Assembly: GCA_044374295.1 (NCBI GenBank)
Contig: JBILOU010000067.1
Location: 1 to 10,694, forward strand
Length of the DNA stretch: 10,694 nucleotides
From: CAIZGX01 sp044374295
Lineage (GTDB): Bacteria; Bacteroidota; Bacteroidia; Flavobacteriales_D; Sanyastnellaceae
Direction of reading: 5' to 3'
Made by a program: the position numbers and the translations under genes. The notes beneath the pieces are model-generated. The model was not told the origin of the DNA and made no database searches. It was given only the letters and a program-made list of their open reading frames with translations. Positions within the stretch are counted from its first letter, which is position 1. Each line of letters opens with the position of its first letter. This document shows, piece after piece, positions 6,830 to 10,694 of this stretch.

Positions 6830-6955
6830 ACCGCTAACTAGTTTATACGCGCTAAAAACCTTCCCAATACACACCATCACTGTCTGATAGGCGAAGTTTA
6901 ATTGCGCAGTTTAAAAGTAATTAAATTCCCCATTCATTTCACGCAAACGTTTTAC
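6830..6955 (-). other. attC-like recombination site, copy 2
   Basis: This element aligns with copy 1 at several points. Both show, on the plus strand, CTAAC, then ACTGTCTG exactly 41 nt later (6879 here, 6182 in copy 1), then a GTTTA..ATTGC segment, then ACGCAAA at 103 nt (6941; 106 nt in copy 1). The core here is ACCGCTAAC (6830-6838), the exact reverse complement of the core at 6260-6268. The far end, around GTTTTAC at 6949-6955, is degenerate. From 6956 to 7056 I see nothing further. Confidence 0.45.
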
Positions 6956-7056
6956 AATTCTCTCCTTCCTAAAAACCGTTGGAGTCTATTCACCAGGGTT
7001 ATAGGGCAATTGGTAGCATTTGCCAGAATTAGAGTAGGAGCGGTGGGGTTGAAAAA

Positions 7057-7267
7057 TACGTCGAAAGACGTAGAAACGAAGTTCCCTTCGGGATACATCC
7101 ACTCTGTGGATCAGTCCGCTTGCGGATAAGTCCCTTCGGGATTGGTCCTGAAAGGATTTGTCCCTTCGGGATTGGTCCTGTAAGGATTTGTCCCTTCGGG
7201 ATTGTTCCTGTAAGGATTTGTCCCCCCAGGATTTGTCCCTTCGGGATTGGTCCACGAAGTGGATTAG
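7057..7267. repeat. 15-bp tandem minihairpin array A (TTTG/TTGG spacers)
   Basis: An 11-nt hairpin plus 4-nt spacer repeats with a 15-bp period from about 7115. Units: TCCG-CTTG-CGGA, then TCCC-TTC-GGGA (7131, 7161, 7191, 7236), TCCT-GAA-AGGA (7146), TCCT-GTA-AGGA (7176, 7206), a mismatched copy at 7221, and TCCAC-GAA-GTGGA (7251). Spacers are TTTG, TTGG, TTGT, TAAG or TTAG. Before it stand TACGTC-GAAA-GACGTA (7057-7072), TCCC-TTC-GGGA (7083-7093) and ATCCAC-TCT-GTGGAT (7097-7111). The base pair next to the loop is C-G, T-A, A-T or G-C in different units, always matched but for one. It begins about 40 bp past the KilA-N stop codon. Confidence 0.85.
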
Positions 7268-7306
7268 AAATTCCTAAGGTGTAATTACAACTTCATTGCT
7301 GTTACC

Positions 7307-7717
7307 TTATCTCAGCAAATCCCGAGATTTCAAATTTTGCAATACAGTCATTTGCTGAATAGCCAATTGGTTTAGTTTAACAAGCCTTTCTTTGTGAGCA
7401 TATGTCCCGCCATAGCGACCAGATTTTACAGTCAATCCTTTTGCTGCTGTTCGACTTATCCATTGACCAACAGACATTGTAAATCTGTTTACGCCGGAAT
7501 CTTTTTCAATTACACCGAATTCGGGGTAATTAAAATTAACATTATGAATTCTTTCCCATATCGATAAATACTCAAGAGTGTTCTTGTTGGTTATCCATTT
7601 ACTTATTAGACCACTTCCTTCTTTGAATCCCGAAGAAATATCGGTTAGTGAAATAAAATCATTTTCGTTGAATTGAATTATTGAAATTTCCGTTGTTTGA
7701 ACTTTAATTTTCGCCAT
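7307..7717 (-). CDS. KilA-N domain protein with internal deletion
   Basis: 136 residues from the ATG at 7717; a TTG 15 nt upstream is less likely. The KilA-N DNA-binding domain is clear: DFISLTDIS, then KWITNKNTLEYLSIWERIHN, YPEFGVIEKDSGVNRFTMSVGQWI, and KSGRYGGTYAHK. KilA-N is found in phage and large-virus proteins and in many bacterial accessory proteins and is expected to bind DNA. In the longer bacterial relatives (about 250-280 residues, from memory) GGT-AHK is followed by an ExxLYLI-type section, and the protein ends with a motif like ERL-LN-AI-QM. Here HK is followed at once by ERLVKLNQLAIQQM (junction at codons 7393-7388), so roughly half of the protein appears deleted in frame. It may be non-functional or a minimal DNA-binding form. 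Confidence 0.85.
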   Translation of the reverse strand: MAKIKVQTTEISIIQFNENDFISLTDISSGFKEGSGLISKWITNKNTLEYLSIWERIHNVNFNYPEFGVIEKDSGVNRFTMSVGQWISRTAAKGLTVKSGRYGGTYAHKERLVKLNQLAIQQMTVLQNLKSRDLLR

Positions 7718-7765
7718 TTTTTTTAGGCACAAAGTTGAATTGGCCTTTTGGCATAAACACCAATT

Positions 7766-7785
7766 TTTATATGCAGTTTATATGC
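7766..7785. promoter_or_regulatory. Direct repeat before KilA-N gene, possible operator
   Basis: TTTATATGC occurs twice with an 11-bp step (7766-7774, 7777-7785), and an inverted relative GCATAAA lies at 7751-7757. The spacing of about one helical turn and the position some 50-70 bp upstream of the KilA-N start codon suit an operator for a DNA-binding protein, perhaps KilA-N itself. This is position-based inference only. Confidence 0.3.
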
Positions 7786-7795
7786 TGTTTATTCT

Positions 7796-7963
7796 TCAAT
7801 CCGAAGGATTGATCAACGCAGTTGATTGATTGCTTGCAATTGATCTTCGATGAAGATTGGCCCTACTTCGTAATTCCTATTTCATAATTGGAACCTTTAA
7901 CTGCGTTATTGGAAATCCTTCGGATTTATTCCTACTTCGTAATTCCTATTTCATAATTTGAAC
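7796..7963. repeat. Minihairpin array B (ATTG/ATTCC spacers) with 33-bp duplication
   Basis: Units in order on the plus strand: TCAATCC-GAA-GGATTGA (7796-7812), ATCAAC-GCA-GTTGAT (7812-7826), ATTG-CTTG-CAAT (7829-7840), ATCTTC-GAT-GAAGAT (7843-7857), TAC-TTC-GTA (7864-7872), TAT-TTC-ATA (7878-7886), TAAC-TGC-GTTA (7898-7908), AAATCC-TTC-GGATTT (7913-7927), TAC-TTC-GTA (7933-7941), TAT-TTC-ATA (7947-7955). Nearly all loops are GNA or its complement. Between them lie ATTCC, ATTGG or TTGG. A 33-bp block at 7862-7894 recurs at 7931-7963 with one mismatch. Array B runs directly into array C3, so most of the gap between KilA-N and the serine hydrolase is hairpin DNA. Confidence 0.8.
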
Positions 7964-7981
7964 GGTGTTATTAGAAAAACA

Positions 7982-8101
7982 GTCGAAGACATTCGCGAAG
8001 CATTCGCCCCGCGGGCATTCGTCTGAAAGACATTCTTCCCTTCTCTTACCTTTTCCTCCCCTCTCTTCCCTTTTAGAGAGGCATTCGCACGAAGTACATT
8101 C
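7982..8101. repeat. Minihairpin array C3 (ATTC spacers)
   Basis: Units: GTC-GAA-GAC, ATTC, GC-GAA-GC, ATTC, GCCC-CGC-GGGC, ATTC, GTCT-GAA-AGAC, ATTC (ends 8035). A pyrimidine-rich run follows, containing CTCT and AGAG arms, then ATTC, GCAC-GAA-GTAC (one C/A mismatch), ATTC (ends 8101). The order and the last units match array C1, including the CTTCCC pyrimidine run next to it, so C1 and C3 are diverged copies of one element. It begins 8 nt beyond the stop codon of the serine hydrolase gene in the direction of transcription. Confidence 0.8.
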
Positions 8102-8109
8102 TTCATGAT

Positions 8110-9390
8110 CTATCGAACAAAAACTTTTTTCACAACGATTTCATGTCCGTTGGAGCACTTGACAAAATAGACTCCCGGTGCCCATTGCGATGTTGAAACG
8201 TCAGCCGTTTCTTTTGAGGAAAATGTTGCAATGCGTTTTCCATCTACACCAAGTATTTCACACTCAAACGCCTTTCCAGGCCAGTTAATTCGAACCGAAG
8301 TAGCAGTCTGATTCAACCAGAAATTTTCATCTGATTCTTCATCAACCGAAGTACAAATAACGTAATTCAACTTCTCCCAAATCTGATCGTTCAATAAAAA
8401 CGGAACCAAGGAATTGTCGGGCGCATTGCCCATTCGAATGAACACCAACCCTTCACTCGGACTCACATTCAAGAACTGCCCATCTCTGCCCATTGCGGCG
8501 TATACATCTGAAGGTGCATTTGGAAACATCATCCCCGGTATTACAATTTGCGTTTGCGGAATCATGTATGAACTTTGACCATTCAGCCACCACAAGTATC
8601 CGTATGAGTTGTTCAGGTTCTGAGAGGGCGTAATCATTTCCTGAAAATAATTCGCGTTGGTCATCAACTGATTGCCATTCCAATTGCCGCCGTTCTGCAT
8701 TAAGATTCCAAAACGGGCCATGCTTCGTGCAGTGCTCAAATACACATTGTTGTATCCACTCTGGAAGAAGAACCCGTCCATTCCTGTCGGTTGCTTCAAG
8801 GCTGAAAAGACAAGTCCGTTTAACGTTTGTCCAGTCGCTCCCTCCAACACACCATCGAGCAACGTATACGGACCATTGTGATACGCCCAGCGCGTGCCCG
8901 CATCTGCAGAATAAACCAAACAATTCGGATCGGTGCAATATGGATCTGCAACTCCATCGTCTAACCCCGATGTCATCGTTAATTGGTTTCGAACGGTAAT
9001 GTTATTTTCTTGAGCGGCAGTGCAACTGGTCCAGCCAGTTCCCAAATAACTTGAACTTAAATCATTGATCGAAAGCTGTCCGTTTTGTTGCGCTATTCCA
9101 ACTAAATAGGAGGTAAGCGTCTTCCCCGCAGAAGCCCAATACCACAGGCTATCCTGTGTGAATGTCCCGAAGTAATTCTCAATGACAATCTTGCCATTCT
9201 TCAGTACAATAAATGCTTTGGTGTTATTACTTTCCAGAAAGGTTAACAACTCTGGTATCTGATCTTCACACCACCCCAATTCAGCAGGAGTAATAGTTGC
9301 CCAAGTGTTACCTGTGTTAGGTGGGAAATAGATTTGTCCTTTAGCAAAAACATTTGCGACAATCAAAAGAAGAAGTAAAGTGTATTTCAT
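8110..9390 (-). CDS. Secreted class C beta-lactamase-family serine hydrolase with T9SS tail
   Basis: 426 residues from the ATG at 9390, which opens a signal peptide (MKYTLLLLLIVANVFAKGQ). A GTG 21 nt upstream extends the frame but would leave almost no room behind the -7-like box. The penicillin-binding fold is shown by SAGKT (S87, K90), the YxN motif AYHNG (Y170, N172) and a GRDGQ segment at 301-305 in place of KTG/HxG. LTMTSGLDD and ARFGILMQNGG are also typical of the family. Members hydrolyse beta-lactams, D-amino-acid peptides or esters; the exact activity is unknown. From about residue 355 there is a T9SS C-terminal domain (EILGVDGKRIATF, then APGVYFVKC and KKVFVR), so export to the cell surface or medium is expected. 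Six or more cysteines suggest disulphides outside the cell. Confidence 0.9.
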   Translation of the reverse strand: MKYTLLLLLIVANVFAKGQIYFPPNTGNTWATITPAELGWCEDQIPELLTFLESNNTKAFIVLKNGKIVIENYFGTFTQDSLWYWASAGKTLTSYLVGIAQQNGQLSINDLSSSYLGTGWTSCTAAQENNITVRNQLTMTSGLDDGVADPYCTDPNCLVYSADAGTRWAYHNGPYTLLDGVLEGATGQTLNGLVFSALKQPTGMDGFFFQSGYNNVYLSTARSMARFGILMQNGGNWNGNQLMTNANYFQEMITPSQNLNNSYGYLWWLNGQSSYMIPQTQIVIPGMMFPNAPSDVYAAMGRDGQFLNVSPSEGLVFIRMGNAPDNSLVPFLLNDQIWEKLNYVICTSVDEESDENFWLNQTATSVRINWPGKAFECEILGVDGKRIATFSSKETADVSTSQWAPGVYFVKCSNGHEIVVKKVFVR

Positions 9391-9424
9391 GTTCGTTTGA
9401 AAATATTTCACTCAAATGGTTTAA

Positions 9425-9432
9425 CGAATATA
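9425..9432 (-). promoter_or_regulatory. Possible -7 box for the serine hydrolase gene
   Basis: The minus strand reads TATATTCG, identical to the box before rpsA. It lies about 35 nt before the ATG at 9390, which supports that start over the GTG at 9411. A -33 TTTG at the right distance is not seen. Confidence 0.4.
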
Positions 9433-9455
9433 CGATTCAAACCATCTGAATTTCC

Positions 9456-9561
9456 GCAACATTCTTGCCCTCGTCCTCAGGACATTCGTCATCGACCCTC
9501 GTTGCTTGCAACCCTCGTCCATAGGACCCTCGCAACGCCTGTTGCCCTCGCGAAGCAATTC
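9456..9561. repeat. Minihairpin array D (CCTC spacers)
   Basis: Plus strand: GCAA-CATTC-TTGC, CCTC, GTCC-TCA-GGAC, ATTC, GTC-ATC-GAC, CCTC, GTTG-CTTG-CAAC, CCTC, GTCC-ATA-GGAC, CCTC, GCAAC-GCCT-GTTGC, CCTC, GC-GAA-GC, AATTC. All seven stems are perfect. The spacer is CCTC five times and ATTC or AATTC twice, linking this array with the ATTC class. The array begins 1 nt after the stop codon of the 36-residue gene and ends about 25 bp short of the serine hydrolase promoter box. Confidence 0.85.
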
Positions 9562-9562
9562 G

Positions 9563-9673
9563 CTAAATAGCAGCCCAAAGAAAAAGGCCAAGCCAAAACA
9601 ACCCTTTAATCAGAAAAAACAAAAAGCCAATCCAGCCAACACGTTTAAGCCAATGTTTGATTTTTTGTTTCAT
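9563..9673 (-). CDS. 36-residue membrane miniprotein
   Basis: The minus strand from the ATG at 9673 to a TAG at 9563 encodes a short basic head (MKQKIKHWL), then KRVGWIGFLFFLIKGLFWL and a tail GLFLWAAI. One or two tightly packed membrane helices with a Lys in the middle are predicted. The pattern K-R-x-G-W-x-GFLFFLIKG-L-W is one I recall from very small proteins in Flavobacteriia, sometimes mislabelled in databases as a tRNA synthetase; function is unknown. The ATG lies 12 nt beyond the T-run of the rpoD terminator, so expression probably depends on readthrough or a promoter hidden in that region. The opposite strand is also open here (about 90 codons) but rich in Lys, Gln and Pro and is a shadow. 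Confidence 0.72.
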   Translation of the reverse strand: MKQKIKHWLKRVGWIGFLFFLIKGLFWLGLFLWAAI

Positions 9674-9684
9674 AAAACGAAGGT

Positions 9685-9714
9685 AAAAAAGAAAGGCTCC
9701 TTTCGGAGCCTTTC
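9685..9714 (-). terminator. Intrinsic terminator of rpoD
   Basis: On the minus strand a perfect 10-bp stem (GAAAGGCTCC with GGAGCCTTTC; 9714-9705 and 9700-9691) closes a GAAA tetraloop and is followed by six T residues (9690-9685). It starts 5 nt after the rpoD stop codon. This is the strongest terminator in the window. Confidence 0.93.
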
Positions 9715-9719
9715 AGATA

Positions 9720-10589
9720 TTATCCTAAGTAAGATTTTAAGATCTTACTTCTGCTTGTGTGCTTTAAGCGTCGAATCGCTTTCTCTTTAATCTGACGAAC
9801 ACGTTCACGTGTTAGATCGAAGCGCTCTCCGATTTCTTCCAACGTAAGTGGATGTTCACCATTCAAACCGAAATACAAGCGAACCACGTCGCCCTCACGC
9901 GCTGTAAGCGTGCGAAGTGAGCGTTCAATCTCGCGACGCAAACTCTCATGCAATAGATCTGTATCCGGAGAAGGAGTGTCGTTTGTTTGCAATACATCGT
10001 ACATCGTAGAGCTACTGTCATCTCCGTCTTTCAAAGGAGCATCCATAGATACGTGACGTCCGCTGTTGCGCAACGATTGCTTCACTTCATCCAAAGTCAT
10101 TTCTAACACTTCAGCCAATTCAGCTGGAGTAGGAGGACGTTCGAATTCTTGTTCCAACTTAGCGAATGCTTTGTTGATCTTGTTAATCGAACCAATCTTG
10201 TTCAAAGGAAGACGAACAATACGCGATTGCTCAGCCAACGCTTGAAGAATAGATTGACGAATCCACCATACAGCGTAAGAAATGAATTTAAATCCACGGG
10301 TTTCATCGAAACGCTGAGCCGCTTTAATCAAGCCAAGGTTTCCTTCGTTAATCAAATCGGGAAGAGATAAACCTTGGTTTTGATACTGTTTCGACACAGA
10401 TACAACGAAACGCAAATTCGCTTTAGTCAATTTCTCCAAGGCAATCTGATCACCTTGTTTTATGCGACGAGCCAACTCAACTTCTTCTTCGGCAGTAATC
10501 AAATCCACACGACCAATCTCTTGCAAATACTTGTCAAGGGAAGCGGTCTCGCGGTTGGTTACCTGTTTTGTAATTTTTAACTGTCTCAT
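9720..10589 (-). CDS. rpoD: Primary RNA polymerase sigma-70 factor
   Basis: 289 residues, ATG start; Bacteroidota primary sigma factors are this short because region 1.1 is missing. Region 1.2 is at about 16-48 (LDKYLQEIGRVDLITAEEEV), region 2 at 57-125 with core-binding LPDLINEGNLGLIKA, and the -10-recognition block FKFISYAVWWIRQSI (100-114). Region 3 covers about 128-205, and region 4 about 225-278 with the helix-turn-helix LTLEEIGERFDLTRERVRQI. It directs RNA polymerase to housekeeping promoters (TTTG and TAnnTTTG type in this phylum). It follows pnp by 57 nt, an order I recall as common in Flavobacteriia, and may share its transcript. No clear own promoter is visible in the 57-nt gap. Confidence 0.97.
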   Translation of the reverse strand: MRQLKITKQVTNRETASLDKYLQEIGRVDLITAEEEVELARRIKQGDQIALEKLTKANLRFVVSVSKQYQNQGLSLPDLINEGNLGLIKAAQRFDETRGFKFISYAVWWIRQSILQALAEQSRIVRLPLNKIGSINKINKAFAKLEQEFERPPTPAELAEVLEMTLDEVKQSLRNSGRHVSMDAPLKDGDDSSSTMYDVLQTNDTPSPDTDLLHESLRREIERSLRTLTAREGDVVRLYFGLNGEHPLTLEEIGERFDLTRERVRQIKEKAIRRLKHTSRSKILKSYLG

Positions 10590-10646
10590 GTTTGCTTAAC
10601 GTTCGTTTAATTCACTGTTCTTGGTATATACGCAAAAAACAGGAAT

Positions 10647-10694
10647 TTAGTTTTGTTCTTCTGGCTTTGGAAGCAAAGCTTTTCTAGAAAGCTT
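10647..10694 (-). CDS. pnp: Polynucleotide phosphorylase, last 15 codons (5' part outside window)
   Basis: The minus strand enters the window reading KLSRKALLPKPEEQN and stops at TAA (10649-10647). KLSRKALLP-PE is the characteristic end of the S1 domain of PNPase, the phosphorolytic 3'-5' exoribonuclease of RNA turnover. Only 16 codons including the stop are present, but the motif and the rpoD neighbour agree. The overlapping palindrome AAGCTTT-TCTAG-AAAGCTT at 10676-10694 lies within this coding end and is probably incidental. Confidence 0.85.
   Translation of the reverse strand, partial: KLSRKALLPKPEEQN

Noticed and set aside
6902..7129. Plus-strand frame of 75 codons across 6902-7129
   Set aside because: It runs from an attC-like element into the hairpin array, has no recognisable domain, and is the only candidate on the plus strand. 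The minus strand of 6970-7050 also reads plausibly, so there is no clear coding signal.
6986..7255. Minus-strand frame of 89 codons with repeated DQSRRDKS, like a pentapeptide-repeat protein
   Set aside because: The repeat peptide is only the 15-bp hairpin array read in one frame (15 is a multiple of 3). It lacks the A(D/N)Lxx pattern, signal or domain, and the array logic is palindromic rather than coding.
7057..8101. CRISPR array
   Set aside because: Repeats are far too short (11-15 bp), spacers are constant while the hairpins vary, the reverse of CRISPR, and there are no cas genes.
8453..8938. Minus-strand frame of 161 codons inside the serine hydrolase gene, plus the plus-strand frames at 8672-8999
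   Set aside because: They lie entirely within a gene with a full set of catalytic motifs and have no domain of their own.
9506..9790. Plus-strand frame of 94 codons rich in Lys, Gln and Pro
   Set aside because: It crosses array D, the 36-residue minus-strand gene, the rpoD terminator and the rpoD end. It is a shadow of these.
10676..10694. Palindrome AAGCTTTTCTAGAAAGCTT at the right edge as a terminator or operator
   Set aside because: It lies in the last codons of pnp, has no T-run after it on the minus strand and is cut by the window edge.

Overview
The window looks like a piece of a Bacteroidota chromosome, most likely order Flavobacteriales. The evidence is a 289-residue RpoD without region 1.1, start codons with no Shine-Dalgarno sequence, two secreted proteins with type IX secretion (T9SS) C-terminal tails, and an AT-rich composition. 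Every gene I can support lies on the minus strand, so transcription runs from high to low coordinates.

Right edge, in transcription order: the last 15 codons of pnp, then the primary sigma factor rpoD (9720-10589) with a strong intrinsic terminator, then a 36-residue membrane miniprotein (9563-9673). Left edge: the first 267 codons of rpsA (1-802), behind the terminator of a secreted nuclease gene.

The roughly 8.5 kb between these housekeeping genes is accessory: two secreted enzymes (an EEP-family nuclease, 980-2155, and a class C-like serine hydrolase, 8110-9390), a membrane-anchored class A beta-lactamase (2348-3379), a shortened KilA-N protein (7307-7717), a YiiX-type cysteine hydrolase (4366-5046), and four small proteins of unknown function (3727-4299, 5155-5541, 5705-6097, 6271-6768).

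Two kinds of non-coding structure stand out. (1) The intergenic gaps hold arrays of tiny hairpins (2-7 bp stems, mostly 3-nt loops, often GNA or its complement) joined by a constant 4-5 nt spacer. The spacer is specific to each array: ATTC at 2276-2327, 3432-3481 and 7982-8101; CCTC at 9456-9561; TTTG/TTGG at 7057-7267; ATTCC/ATTGG at 7796-7963. Stems vary from unit to unit but both arms change together. Most arrays lie just downstream of a stop codon. I know of no named element with this description; this is the best candidate here for something undescribed. (2) Gene 6271-6768 lies between two related attC-like elements (6135-6268, 6830-6955) and has a perfect 9-bp inverted repeat at its ends, as expected for an integron-type gene cassette. 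A third, degenerate copy may lie at 5606-5704. No integrase gene is present in the window.

The accessory genes do not form an evident single pathway. Cell-wall or beta-lactam chemistry (two serine penicillin-recognising folds and one amidase-like protein) and secretion by T9SS are the only shared themes.
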